The notes: generated by a model not told the origin, from the sequence alone. Counted from the stretch's first letter, positions 35,448 to 51,779 are shown. The stretch is DNA of 64,000 bases from Deltaproteobacteria bacterium Ga0077550 (GCA_001464385.1 LNFB01000340.1:62001-126000), one strand, 5' to 3'. Program-made: numbers and translations.

Positions 35448-35489
35448 CCCGATGCGGCCACCGTAGGCTTGCCCGGCGCCGCCAAGCCC

Positions 35490-35972
35490 ATGTTCTCCCC
35501 TGCCTCGACCCCTGCCCGATCCCGAACCCAGCCGCGAGCCGCCTCGGGGCCCCTCTCCTGGTGCGTCGTCGCGCTGGTGGCGTGGGGCGGCGTGGCGGGC
35601 TGCAACACCAAGGTGGCCGAGTGCAACCGCCTGATCGAGGCGGTGAAGGGCCACACGACCGAGCTGTCGGCGGCGATCGAGAAGCTCGGCGAGATCCAGA
35701 GCAACCCCGCGGTCGCGGACGACTTCACCAAGTCGATCAAGGCCGCCGAGGCGGACATCGCCGCCCTGCAGTTCTCGGACACCTCCGTCGCGGGCTTCGC
35801 CAAGCAGTACCTCGACCTGCTCGCCGAGGCCGATCGCGTGAACCAGAGCATGGCGGCCGCGGCCAAGACGAACGACCGCGAGGCCCTCGACCGCGCCGCC
35901 GGCGAGGCCGAGAAGGTCGTCACGCTCGAGGAATCGATCGTGAAGGGCGTCAACGAGTACTGCCAGGGCTGA
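35490..35972 (+). CDS. small helical lipoprotein of unknown function
   Basis: A 160-residue protein with a signal ending in GVAGC (lipobox, about residue 38). The mature part is almost all helix, with Glu/Lys/Ala-rich heptad-like segments (RLIEAVKGHTTELSAAIEKLGEI, AGEAEKVVTLEESIVKGV) and a terminal cysteine, so a coiled-coil periplasmic or outer-membrane lipoprotein is likely. ATG 35490 is chosen over an upstream in-frame TTG (35469). A TAGGCT -10-like hexamer lies at 35464. It is divergent from the TRAP operon and 16 nt before the next gene. No family is recognised. Confidence 0.72.
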   Translation: MFSPASTPARSRTQPRAASGPLSWCVVALVAWGGVAGCNTKVAECNRLIEAVKGHTTELSAAIEKLGEIQSNPAVADDFTKSIKAAEADIAALQFSDTSVAGFAKQYLDLLAEADRVNQSMAAAAKTNDREALDRAAGEAEKVVTLEESIVKGVNEYCQG

Positions 35973-35988
35973 CCCGAGTGCCCGCCGC

Positions 35989-37008
35989 ATGATGCCGCTC
36001 GTCGCGAGATTCGATCCGACCGCCGATCCCTGGGGCACCGGGATGCTCGGGTGCCTCGTGGTGTGCGCCTTCGCGTTGCTGTGGTGGCTCGTCGCGGTGC
36101 TGATGCGCCAGCCCGCCCGCGGTTCGGGCCGCGTGATGAGCCTCGGCCTGTTCGGCTACCTCGCGTGCGCCGTGGCGAGCGTGGGGATCCGCGTGCTGAC
36201 ACCGCCGCCCCCACCACCACCGGCGCCGACCGGGCCGGCGATCGTGATCGAGGCCAAGGTGCCGATCGATCCGGACGAGGATCCCAAGGGCGCCGCGGCC
36301 GAGGCGACTGCACGGGCGACGAAGGCAGCGCCCGCCGTGCTGCCGCCCGAGGCCGCGCCGCCCGTCGAGGCCGCGCCGCCCGTCGAGGCCGCGCCCGTCG
36401 AGGCCGCGCCCGTCGAGGCCGCGCCGAAGTCCGCCGAGGTCCGACCGGCCGCCGCGCCCGTGCCCCTGGGGCCGCCGACGCTGGCGGGCCGCGAGGCCCT
36501 GCGCTTCGTCGACGAGGTCTCGCACGACGCCGACAAGTGCAGCGACGCCAAGCAGGTCGCCGCGGCCGCGCGCGAGCTCGCGGGCGCCCTCGACGGCGTG
36601 CCGCGCGGCCGCGTCGAGAAGGCGGCGGGCAAGCTCGAGGGCTGCCGCCGCAAGATCGTCTGGGCGCGGGCCTTCATCATCCGCCGCAACCGCGTGGACG
36701 ACCGCGACCGCCTCGCCGAGGCCCTGCCCAAGCGCCTGCGCGAGCAGGGCGTCGCGGTGCTGGTGACGGTGCGTGGGGCCGCCCACGAGCGCATCCGCAT
36801 CGGCGGCGTGACGCTCGACGCCGCGAAGGCCAAGGCGCTGCTCGACGGCGGACTGCGGGACGAGCTCGCGGACGCGGGCTTCACCGAGATCACCCTGGCC
36901 GACATGAAGACCGCGGTGAAGGAGACCCACGCGGGTCCGACCGACGCAGACCTCGCGGCGGCGGAGCTCGCCCCGCTGGGGTTGGATCGCAAGCTCGCGC
37001 TGCCCTGA
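35989..37008 (+). CDS. membrane protein with Pro/Ala repeat linker, unknown
   Basis: A 339-residue protein. Two N-terminal transmembrane helices (about 19-40 and 48-70) are followed by a proline run, then a linker with repeated AAPPVEAAPVEAAP units (about residues 112-145), and a C-terminal globular domain of ~185 residues with two cysteines in the KCSDAKQ and GCRRK segments. The linker repeats are exact at DNA level (GCCGCGCCCGTCGAG-type), so unequal crossing-over is likely to change their number. A TonB-like periplasm-spanning role is possible but not shown. It probably forms an operon with the preceding lipoprotein gene. Confidence 0.65.
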   Translation: MMPLVARFDPTADPWGTGMLGCLVVCAFALLWWLVAVLMRQPARGSGRVMSLGLFGYLACAVASVGIRVLTPPPPPPPAPTGPAIVIEAKVPIDPDEDPKGAAAEATARATKAAPAVLPPEAAPPVEAAPPVEAAPVEAAPVEAAPKSAEVRPAAAPVPLGPPTLAGREALRFVDEVSHDADKCSDAKQVAAAARELAGALDGVPRGRVEKAAGKLEGCRRKIVWARAFIIRRNRVDDRDRLAEALPKRLREQGVAVLVTVRGAAHERIRIGGVTLDAAKAKALLDGGLRDELADAGFTEITLADMKTAVKETHAGPTDADLAAAELAPLGLDRKLALP

Positions 37009-37042
37009 AGGTCGGTCGCCCGATCGCGGCCGACATCCTTCC

Positions 37043-37150
37043 GGTCACGCCACGAAAATCGCCCGGTCACGCCACGAAGTCGCCCGGTCACGCCACGAAG
37101 TCGCCCGGTCGCGCCACGAAGTCGCCCGGTCACGCCGCGAAAATCGCCCC
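37043..37150 (+). repeat. five tandem 21/22-bp repeats
   Basis: Units of GGTCACGCCACGAAGTCGCCC (21 bp; 22 bp in the first and last) repeated five times. They are followed by two G/C hairpins (37147-37165 and 37191-37217) between convergent genes. The repeats are noncoding as far as can be seen. Confidence 0.75.
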
Positions 37151-37217
37151 CCGCTTGCGGGGGGCAATCCGCGCGCAGCGCGTACCGTTTCGCCCCCGCC
37201 GCCCGCGGGGGGAAAAG
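37147..37217. terminator. two G/C-rich hairpins between convergent genes
   Basis: A stem of GCCCCCC...GGGGGGC around TTGC (37147-37165), and a second one of GCCCCCG...CGGGGGG (37191-37212) followed by four A residues on the plus strand (four T for lon). Likely terminators for lon and the facing gene. Confidence 0.45.
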
Positions 37218-37218
37218 G

Positions 37219-39649
<2,431 letters not shown>

Positions 39650-39734
39650 GGTGGTCAGGTGCGTCTCGGGAGGGTCGATGCGGCCGGATCTCGGCCGGGA
39701 GAATTTCGCCACAGGGGCCTACCGACGCGCTCGA

Positions 39735-39763
39735 AACCTAGCATCGGGCCAAGGGGGGGTCAA
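39735..39763 (-). promoter_or_regulatory. lon: lon promoter
   Basis: Minus-strand TTGACC (39763-39758), a 17-nt spacer, TAGGTT (39740-39735), about 85 nt before the lon ATG. A good housekeeping-type match and, unlike most genes here, with a long leader. Confidence 0.5.
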
Positions 39764-39896
39764 ACCCGGCGGGCCTGCGAAGTCGGGCCACCACATCGGT
39801 CAGGGCGCGCCGAATCAGCGCCGAATCTGCGCCGTCGTGCGTGCCGCGATGCGGCTGCAAACACCGAGAATGATCCGAGGAATCGCCGCGCGTCGA

Positions 39897-41099
39897 TCAG
39901 TCGCCCGCGGCGCCGAGTGGGCCCGCGTACCAGCGCCACAGTCGCGCCGCAGCACCTGCGAGCAGGATCGCCCATGGTGCCACAGGGTGGCCCGGGATCG
40001 CGGCGAACACGATCGCGAGCTCGAACAACGGCGCCCCCTCGACGAGCGCAGGCAAGCGCACACCGAGTCGTGCAGCGACCGCGTGCGCGTCGGGCAGCGC
40101 GAACACCGGGGCCTCGCGGCCACGCAGCAGGTAGCGCGCCTGCACCAACGCGAGCACGGTCGCACCGGCGCCGGCGGCGAGGAGCACGAGCCCGGCGATG
40201 TCGGCGCGATCGGCCGCGAGCAGGCCGTAGGTGAGCCCACCGCTCATCGCCGCGTGCCCGAGCGGTCGCGCGGCGCGGGCCAGCCGCTCGCCCGCGACGT
40301 CACCGACCTCACGCCCGAGATTGCCCCGCAGCACCCGCACCGACTTGATGAGCTTGCTGGTGTGCACTCCGAGCAGCAGGCACACGGCCGCGAGCAGGCA
40401 CCACGCGCCCGCGCCGACGAGGGACAGCGGCAGCGTCGCGGCGACGAGGACGAGCGCGAGCAGCTCGAGCTGCGCGGTCGGGGCCCTGTGGGCCGCCATC
40501 ACGCGCAGCGTCGGGATTCCGATCCAGCGCCGCCACATCGACGGCGTCGAGGGGAACACACCCTCGCTGTCGACGACGAGGTTCAGCGCGCCGCGGAGAT
40601 CCTCGCGATCGACGACGCGCGCCACGTCGCCGGGGCCGATCCCCTCGGGGTACGGGAGCTCCTCGCAGATCGGCAGGATCGCGGGCACGTGGGCGAGGTG
40701 GCCGAAGAACGTCGCGACGGGCCGTCCCAGGGTGTCGTACAGCGTGAAGCGCTCGCCGTCCTCGAGCGGGTGCGCGACCATCAGCTCCAGCAGGCCTGCA
40801 CGGATCGTCGCGGTGTCGTAGGCCACCAGCGCGGGGCCGTCGACGCGATCGCCGGTGGCCGCCTCGCGGCCGTCGTCCGCGGCGACGGCGAGCGTCCCCG
40901 GGGCGAAGACGACGCGATCGAAGCCGACGCGGCGCGCCGACGCGACGAGGCGCGCCGACGCGGTCGCGCCGAGCAGCTCGGTGGTCGCGGGCACGCGGGC
41001 GTCACCGTCGGGCAACACCACGAGCGTGGGCGCACGCGCGCCGCTGCCGGGGCGCTCGGACCGGCCGGCCGCGGCGAGGGCCGGGGCGCTCTCGGGCAT
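39897..41099 (-). CDS. polytopic membrane protein of unknown function
   Basis: A 400-residue protein. The N-terminal ~200 residues look soluble, with alpha/beta alternation (PTLVVLPDGDARVPATTELLG, DRVVFAPGTLAV, GPALVAYDTATIRAGLLELM). The C-terminal half has about six hydrophobic helices. It vaguely recalls bifunctional proteins that join a nucleotidyltransferase-like domain to a CDP-alcohol phosphotransferase, but the DG...AR...G...D...D active-site motif of that family is not visible in the membrane half. I therefore give no function. ATG 41099 follows a TAGGCT -10 by 10 nt. It is divergent from the kinase gene. Confidence 0.65.
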   Translation of the reverse strand: MPESAPALAAAGRSERPGSGARAPTLVVLPDGDARVPATTELLGATASARLVASARRVGFDRVVFAPGTLAVAADDGREAATGDRVDGPALVAYDTATIRAGLLELMVAHPLEDGERFTLYDTLGRPVATFFGHLAHVPAILPICEELPYPEGIGPGDVARVVDREDLRGALNLVVDSEGVFPSTPSMWRRWIGIPTLRVMAAHRAPTAQLELLALVLVAATLPLSLVGAGAWCLLAAVCLLLGVHTSKLIKSVRVLRGNLGREVGDVAGERLARAARPLGHAAMSGGLTYGLLAADRADIAGLVLLAAGAGATVLALVQARYLLRGREAPVFALPDAHAVAARLGVRLPALVEGAPLFELAIVFAAIPGHPVAPWAILLAGAAARLWRWYAGPLGAAGD

Positions 41100-41138
41100 C
41101 GTGGTCCTCAGCCTACCCGGGCGGCCGACCGGTGGCGA
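41100..41138 (-). promoter_or_regulatory. promoter of the 41099 gene (leaderless type)
   Basis: Minus-strand TCGCCA (41138-41133, four of six), 17 nt, TAGGCT (41115-41110), 10 nt to ATG 41099. Confidence 0.4.
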
Positions 41139-41167
41139 CCATGACCGGGCCGCACCGTCGGGGTCCG

Positions 41168-41200
41168 TTGACGCGGGGCCACGGCGCGGCATGGTATCCT
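41168..41200 (+). promoter_or_regulatory. possible kinase-gene promoter
   Basis: TTGACG (41168-41173) with CATGGT at 16 nt (41190-41195), or alternatively the better -10 TATCCT (41195-41200) without a spaced -35. Both precede ATG 41215 by a very short leader. Confidence 0.35.
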
Positions 41201-41214
41201 CGCCTCGGGAGCGC

Positions 41215-44049
<2,835 letters not shown>

Positions 44050-44052
44050 CTG

Positions 44053-45069
44053 CTACCACACCCAGCCCACGACGCCCTCGTCCACGAAGCCGAGCGCGCC
44101 GACGACGTTGCCGTGCTCGTCGGCGCTGGTCGTGAAGAAGTGATCGCCGTTCGCGGGATTGTACGAGCGGTAGAGCTCGGTCGATCCCGGAAGATCGGCC
44201 GTGCCGATGTACCCGATGATCCCCTCGTTGACCGCGAGGCCCTCGCAGTTCGCGTCGGTGGTGTAGTGGTGGAATCCACCGGGCTGGTAGCAGCGGTAGA
44301 AGCCGGTCGTCGACGCCTGTGCGGCGGCGTACAGCTCGAAGTAGCCGGCGAACTCGAGCTGGAACCCGCAGCAGTTCCCCTCGTTCACGTCGGTCGAGTA
44401 GAAGTGCTCGCCGGTCACCGGGTGCGACCAGCGGTGGATGTCGACGCGACAGCCGCCGACGCCGTCGTCGACCTGGCCGTTGCAGTCGTCGTCGGCGACG
44501 TTGCAGCTCTCGGCCGCCGGCGGCGGCGCGTCGCAGGAACCGAAGCTGCCGGCGATGCAGGTCTGCGTGCCCGACCCGCAGGCGCTGTCGCACGCCTGGG
44601 TGATGCCCTGGTCGACCGCGCCGTCGCAATCGTCGTCGAGACCGTTGCAGACCTCGTTCGTCGGCGTGCCGGGGAAGCACTGCGTGGGCACGCCGCCATC
44701 GCAGCCGACCACCGTGGCCGCGCACGCCCCCACACCGCACTGCAGGTCGGGGATGCCGTCGTCGACGGTGCCGTCGCCGTCGTCGTCGAGACCGTTGCAC
44801 ACCTCGCCGCCCGGGCCGTCGTCGCCGGTGCCGGGCCCGGGGCCGTCGCCCGGGCCGGTCATGCTCGGATCGGAGCTCGCAGGGCCCGAGTCTGCAGAGC
44901 CATCGGTGGCGCCCGCGGTGTCCCCATCGGTGCCGTCGGTCGCGGCCGAGCCACCATCGGCGACGCTGACCCCACCGAGCCCGCCGGTCGCCCCGTCGCC
45001 GATCGCACACCCGACGAGCGTCGCTGCGACGAGGGCCCCGGCCGAGCGACGACGACGGACCACCATCAT
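44053..45069 (-). CDS. MopE-like metal-binding-motif lipoprotein with DUF5648-like repeats
   Basis: A 338-residue exported protein: lipobox LVGC, Thr/Ser/Asp/Gly linker (about 25-85), then three copies of the MopE-type putative metal-binding motif (CNGLDDDGDGTVDDG, CNGLDDDCDGAVDQG, CNVADDDCNGQVDDG). These Asp-rich calcium-like loops are very common in myxobacterial surface proteins. The C-terminal ~150 residues hold repeats of the DUF5648 kind (HRWSHPVTGEHFYST, FYRCYQPGGFHHYTT, LYRSYNPANGDHFFTT). The ATG overlaps the stop of the pseudouridine synthase gene (ATGA), so the two are translationally coupled, an unusual pairing. Confidence 0.82.
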   Translation of the reverse strand: MMVVRRRRSAGALVAATLVGCAIGDGATGGLGGVSVADGGSAATDGTDGDTAGATDGSADSGPASSDPSMTGPGDGPGPGTGDDGPGGEVCNGLDDDGDGTVDDGIPDLQCGVGACAATVVGCDGGVPTQCFPGTPTNEVCNGLDDDCDGAVDQGITQACDSACGSGTQTCIAGSFGSCDAPPPAAESCNVADDDCNGQVDDGVGGCRVDIHRWSHPVTGEHFYSTDVNEGNCCGFQLEFAGYFELYAAAQASTTGFYRCYQPGGFHHYTTDANCEGLAVNEGIIGYIGTADLPGSTELYRSYNPANGDHFFTTSADEHGNVVGALGFVDEGVVGWVW

Positions 45070-46031
45070 CCCATGGTAGGCGAGCGATCGTCCGCCGTGC
45101 AACCGGGGGCCGAGTGTCCGCGCTCGAACGCGGCGAAGGTCGCGAGCATCGCCGCCGGTGTGGGGGCCTCGAGCACCAGGCGTCGCCCATCCGTGTGGTC
45201 GAGCTCGAGCCGCGCGGCGTGGAGCTGCGGGTTGCAGCCCGGCGGCCACGCGGCGCGCTCGTGCACGCGGCCGTAGAGATCGTCGTGGACGATGGGGTGC
45301 CCGATCGCTGCCATGTGCACGCGGATCTGGTGCTTGCGCCCGGTATGCAGCGCGACCCGGATCATCGCGGCGCCGTCCGTGCGCCCGACGACCTCCCAGG
45401 CGGTGCGACTGGGCTTGCCGGCATCGTCCACGACGACGCTCGCGCCCGCGCGGGCGAGCAGCGGCAGGGCGACGGTGCCAACGTCGTCGGGCTCGCCGTG
45501 GACGATCGCGAGGTAGGTCTTGCGAACGGTGCGGCGCTCGAACTGGCCCATGTAGAACGGGATCAACGCGGGCCGACGCGCGAACGCGATCACGCCGGTG
45601 GTGCCGCGATCGAGCCGGTGCACGACCGCCGCAGGGCCGTGGCTGCGGGCGTCCCGGTAGCGGTGGTGCAGGCGCAGCAGCAGGTTGTCGTGCATGCAGG
45701 TCGACGCCGCGTGCACGGCGAGGTGCGCGGGCTTGTCGACGACGACGAGGTCGTCGTCCTCGAACAGCACCGACAGCGGCTCGACCCGGGGCTCGGGCGA
45801 CGGCGCGATCGCGGGACCTGGGATCGCGAGGGCGACGACGTCACCGGGCAGCACGCGGCGGGCCTTCTTCGCCGGCGCGCCGTTGATCCGCACCGCGCCG
45901 CCGTGCAGCAGCGCCACCAAGGATCGCCGCGAGCGCCACGGGAGTCGTCCGGCGAGGAACGCGTCGACACGCAGCCGGGCCGACGCGTCGTCGACGACGA
46001 GCTCCACGGACGTCGGAGGCGGCCCGGACAT
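45066..46031 (-). CDS. RluA-family pseudouridine synthase
   Basis: Converts uridine to pseudouridine in rRNA or tRNA, cytoplasmic. 321 residues. An S4-like RNA-binding domain (about 15-75) is followed by the RluA catalytic domain with the family motif VVHRLDRGTTGV and catalytic D141. The KTYLAIVHGEP motif is at about 170-180 and HQIRVHMAAIGHPIVHDDLYG near 232-252. It resembles the RluA/RluC/RluD group but the exact target base cannot be assigned. Its start codon is only 2-3 nt from the predicted 3' splice site of a group II intron, so its expression must pass through the intron. Its stop overlaps the next start. Confidence 0.9.
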   Translation of the reverse strand: MSGPPPTSVELVVDDASARLRVDAFLAGRLPWRSRRSLVALLHGGAVRINGAPAKKARRVLPGDVVALAIPGPAIAPSPEPRVEPLSVLFEDDDLVVVDKPAHLAVHAASTCMHDNLLLRLHHRYRDARSHGPAAVVHRLDRGTTGVIAFARRPALIPFYMGQFERRTVRKTYLAIVHGEPDDVGTVALPLLARAGASVVVDDAGKPSRTAWEVVGRTDGAAMIRVALHTGRKHQIRVHMAAIGHPIVHDDLYGRVHERAAWPPGCNPQLHAARLELDHTDGRRLVLEAPTPAAMLATFAAFERGHSAPGCTADDRSPTMG

Positions 46032-46040
46032 TGGTAGACC

Positions 46041-47492
46041 CTACCTTCCTTCTTTCTTGGATTGAATTCCGGTAGGGCCCCCGTTCAAACCGTGCATGCG
46101 GATTTCCCGCACACGGCTTACCGGTGGTCTCTCGGTGTCGCGGTACTGCACGATCTCCGGATAGCGGACGGTGCCACGCAAGCGATGCAGCCCGAGGTTG
46201 TGGAAGTAGTCCCGGTTCCATCTCGAGGCTTCACCTGCGCGGAGGTGTCGTTGCTTCCGCTTGAGCAGCAAGCCATGAAGACGACGCCACACGTACGTGT
46301 CGAGCTGGTTGAACCGCGACGCGGCGTTGCCCGTGCGGAAGTAGTTGCCCCATCCCCTCAACACGGGATTGAGGTCGGCGATGACCTCGCGGAGGTCCGC
46401 ATGGCATCGTCGTCTCGGGGTCAGCTCCTTCACGCGTTGCCGAATCTGCGTCATCGCGCGCGTCGACGGCCACCGATGCAAGAAGTACAGCCGCTTGCGC
46501 GACCTCTCCCACACGGTACCGCTGAGCCGCTTGTGCAGATGGCAGCCGAGGAAGTCGAAGCCTTCTTTGCCATCGAAGAGCTCGACCCGCCTCGTCTTCT
46601 CGGGATGAAGCTCGAGACCGAGACGCTGCAGGATCACCCTGACCCGCGCCTCGGCGCGCTCGCACTCCAACTTCGTCCGGCACATCACCACGAAGTCGTC
46701 CGCGTAGCGCACCAGCGTCCCCAAAGGGGCGCTGTGGCGCGTCCACAGCACGTCGAGCACATGCAGGTAGATGTTCGACAGCAGCGGCGAGATCACCCCG
46801 CCCTGTGGCGTGCCTGCCACCGTCGCCGAGACGACGCCATCTTCCATCACACCTGCCGTGAGCCACTGCCGCAGCAGCTTCAGCACCCGCCGATCCGAGA
46901 TGCGCTTCCCCACCAGCTTCATCAGCTTGTCGTGGTCGATGCTGCCGAAGTAGTCGCGAATGTCGGCATCGAGCACGTGATGACCACCCTTCGCACCCCG
47001 CTTGCGCAGGGTCTCGAGTGCCATCGTCGCGCTCCGCTTCGGCCGAAAGCCGTACGAGCACGGAAGAAAATCCGCCTCGAAGATCGGCTCCAGCACCAGC
47101 TTCGCCGCCATCTGCACCACCCGGTCTCGGACCGTCGGGATGCCCAGAGGCCGCTTCCTTCCATCGTTCTTCGGGATGTACCGACGCAGGACCACACCTG
47201 CTCGGTACTTGCCTGCGCGCAGCTCGTCGCCGATCTCTTCCAGGAAGTGACCGACGCCGCGCTGCTCGATCTCGACGATCGTCTGCTTGTCGACGCCCGC
47301 CGAGCCCTTGTTCCGCTTTACTCGCTTCCACGCTTCCCGCAGCACGTCACCGCTGCGGATGTGATCGAACAGCGCGTGGAAGCGCCGCTCCGGGGACCGC
47401 TTGGCCGCGGCCCACAGTCGTCTCTGCAGTTGTCGCACTTTGTCGCTCGGCCTACGGCCGCCGGGGTCGTTAGGTCCGCTCTCGGCGGCCAT
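46041..47492 (-). CDS. group II intron reverse transcriptase/maturase
   Basis: A 483-residue intron-encoded protein. The reverse transcriptase fingers-palm is at about 45-330 with YADD at 263-266 and the KxGHHVLDADIRDYFGSIDH and GTPQGGVISPLLSNIYL motifs, followed by the maturase/thumb domain (about 335-430, ADLREVIADLNPVLRGWGNYFR). No HNH endonuclease domain is present. The ATG at 47492 follows GAGGG. The reading frame runs on through domain V and into domain VI before stopping at 46041, so the last ~20 residues are encoded by ribozyme core sequence. It should promote splicing and target-primed reverse transcription. It is intact. Confidence 0.9.
   Translation of the reverse strand: MAAESGPNDPGGRRPSDKVRQLQRRLWAAAKRSPERRFHALFDHIRSGDVLREAWKRVKRNKGSAGVDKQTIVEIEQRGVGHFLEEIGDELRAGKYRAGVVLRRYIPKNDGRKRPLGIPTVRDRVVQMAAKLVLEPIFEADFLPCSYGFRPKRSATMALETLRKRGAKGGHHVLDADIRDYFGSIDHDKLMKLVGKRISDRRVLKLLRQWLTAGVMEDGVVSATVAGTPQGGVISPLLSNIYLHVLDVLWTRHSAPLGTLVRYADDFVVMCRTKLECERAEARVRVILQRLGLELHPEKTRRVELFDGKEGFDFLGCHLHKRLSGTVWERSRKRLYFLHRWPSTRAMTQIRQRVKELTPRRRCHADLREVIADLNPVLRGWGNYFRTGNAASRFNQLDTYVWRRLHGLLLKRKQRHLRAGEASRWNRDYFHNLGLHRLRGTVRYPEIVQYRDTERPPVSRVREIRMHGLNGGPTGIQSKKEGR
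46086..46119 (-). ncRNA. group II intron domain V
   Basis: Catalytic core hairpin: AGCCGUG pairs with CACGGUU, a bulge follows, then UGCGG pairs with CCGCA around a GAAA-type loop. It keeps the AGC triad. Confidence 0.8.
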
Positions 47493-48097
47493 TCCCTCGC
47501 GCGTACCTGCTTCTTCGACATGACCACCCCAGAGGTCCTTCCCTCCCGCCGCGTTCTTCTGCACGGCGTTCGTTCGTGGCGCTCGCGCACCACTCTGCAG
47601 TACTACGACCCCCTCGGACTCCCGCTGCGCAGCGATCGCTTTCACCTTCGGCTTATGCGATGCGCCTCGCCGCGACGACGGCAGCGCAGACGGGCCTCTC
47701 GTGTTCCGCTCTTCTCCTTGTACACGTGCTCCGTCCCTTACCCCGCCGAGGCGCGACGCGTGCTCCGGCACATGCGCGTCACGTGTTGCCTTCGCCGTGA
47801 CGTGATCGGCTCGGCCCTCGGATTGTTCCTCTGTCGAGGCTGCAGACTTCACTTCATGTTGCGGCCCGCGTACTTGCTCCCCGCTGCACGGCTCTCGCCG
47901 CCTCGCGGGCTCTCGACACCCCGCTCGGGACCCGCGGATCTCTCCGCGCGCCTGGGGTCTGCTACCCGGCGCTCCGGCGCTTACCGGGGCGGGACCTTCC
48001 CCCGCTGGAGAAGCGCAGCGAGATCGGCCCCCGCCCCGCACTCGCGCGCGGGTCGGTCTCCGATCGTCACGACGCACCACGCGACCGCGAGTGTAGC

Positions 48098-48103
48098 GGC
48101 TGC
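48098..48103 (-). promoter_or_regulatory. possible original -10 of the pseudouridine synthase gene
   Basis: Minus-strand TACACT just upstream of the intron 5' boundary. Without the intron it would lie 14 nt (boundary 48077) or ~50 nt (boundary 48041) before the ATG now at 46031. Confidence 0.3.
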
Positions 48104-48132
48104 ACGATCACGCCGCCTCGCCGTGTGCGTGG

Positions 48133-48148
48133 TAGATCCAGCGGCGCG
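48133..48148 (+). promoter_or_regulatory. -10 element of trmO (leaderless type)
   Basis: TAGATC (48133-48138), 10 nt before ATG 48149. Confidence 0.4.
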
Positions 48149-48688
48149 ATGGCCCGGCCGATTCCGCCCAAGCAATACACCGACGACGCGGGCTTCCCGA
48201 GCCGCCTCGAGCTCGCCCCGATCGGCGTGGTCCGGGCCCCGCACCGCGAGCGGCACGGCACCCCGCGCCAGGCCGTGCTCGCCGCCGACCCGGCGCTGCG
48301 CCCCGACGAGCGCGCCCGCCTCGAGCTCTTCGAGGGCCTCGTCGACCCCGCGGCGCTCGACGATCTCGCCGGCTTCGACCACCTCTGGGTGCTGTCGTGG
48401 CTGCACCTCAACCACGGCTGGCGCAGCAAGGTCCTCGCGCCGGGCGAGACCGTCGAGCGCGGCCTGTTCGCGACCCGGGCGCCCCACCGACCCAACCCGA
48501 TCGGCCTTTCGGCGGTGCGGATCCTCGGGGTGGAGGGGCTCGTCATCCACGTCGAGCGCATCGACCTGCTCGACGGCACGCCGATCCTCGACGTGAAGCC
48601 GTACGTGCCCTACGCCGACGCGTTCCCCGACGCGCGCGCCGGCTGGCTCGACGAGCGCGGCGCGGTGCCCGAGGGCGAGCCGCGGTAG
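48149..48688 (+). CDS. trmO: tRNA (adenine-N6) methyltransferase, TsaA/TrmO family
   Basis: A 179-residue member of the TsaA/TrmO family. TrmO uses SAM to methylate N6 of t6A37 in tRNA-Thr (m6t6A). It has the family beta-barrel with the LAPIGVVRAPH start (about 22-32), GFDHLWVLSWLH (about 80-91) and the signature RAPHRPNPIGLSAVRI (about 112-127), which binds the substrate and SAM. The length is shorter than E. coli TrmO (~235), which has a C-terminal extension; this one is the compact form. ATG 48149 follows TAGATC by 10 nt. It is divergent from the pseudouridine synthase unit, another RNA-modification gene. Confidence 0.88.
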   Translation: MARPIPPKQYTDDAGFPSRLELAPIGVVRAPHRERHGTPRQAVLAADPALRPDERARLELFEGLVDPAALDDLAGFDHLWVLSWLHLNHGWRSKVLAPGETVERGLFATRAPHRPNPIGLSAVRILGVEGLVIHVERIDLLDGTPILDVKPYVPYADAFPDARAGWLDERGAVPEGEPR

Positions 48689-48691
48689 ACC

Positions 48692-51742
<3,051 letters not shown>

Positions 51743-51779
51743 GGCCGCTGGCATAGCAGCCCGTCCGCAGGCCTCGCAA
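51743..51779 (-). promoter_or_regulatory. promoter of the M16 peptidase gene (leaderless type)
   Basis: Minus-strand TTGCGA (51779-51774, four of six), 18-nt spacer, TATGCC (51755-51750), 7 nt to ATG 51742. Confidence 0.45.

Larger units (their letters stand above)
46034..48041 (-). mobile_element. group II intron
   Basis: A self-splicing retroelement on the minus strand, less G+C-rich than its surroundings. The 3' end is well supported: domain V (46086-46119, AGC triad, GAAA-type loop, 7-bp base) and domain VI (46035-46080, GGCCCTACC pairing with GGTAGGGT), ending ...CTAC near 46034. The 5' end is less certain: GUGCG at 48041 (giving about 2008 nt) or at 48077. The encoded maturase occupies domain IV. 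47493-48041 is RNA domains I-IV without a protein gene. It is inserted between a likely promoter and the start codon of the pseudouridine synthase gene. Confidence 0.8.

Noticed and set aside
35469..35489. TTG start for the helical lipoprotein
   Set aside because: It is rare, without a ribosome-binding site, and only adds seven residues before a good ATG; the TAGGCT element just before it fits a short leader.
37043..37150. CRISPR-like array
   Set aside because: The units are directly adjacent without spacers and no cas gene is present; it is a simple tandem repeat.
37009..37218. Coding continuation with SPGHATK-type repeats
   Set aside because: It follows a clear stop, is a translation of the tandem repeat only, and has no ribosome-binding site.
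46037..46045. TAGGGT as the native promoter of the pseudouridine synthase gene
   Set aside because: It is part of the intron domain VI stem, so it cannot be the original promoter; at most it is a fortuitous one, as noted in the findings.
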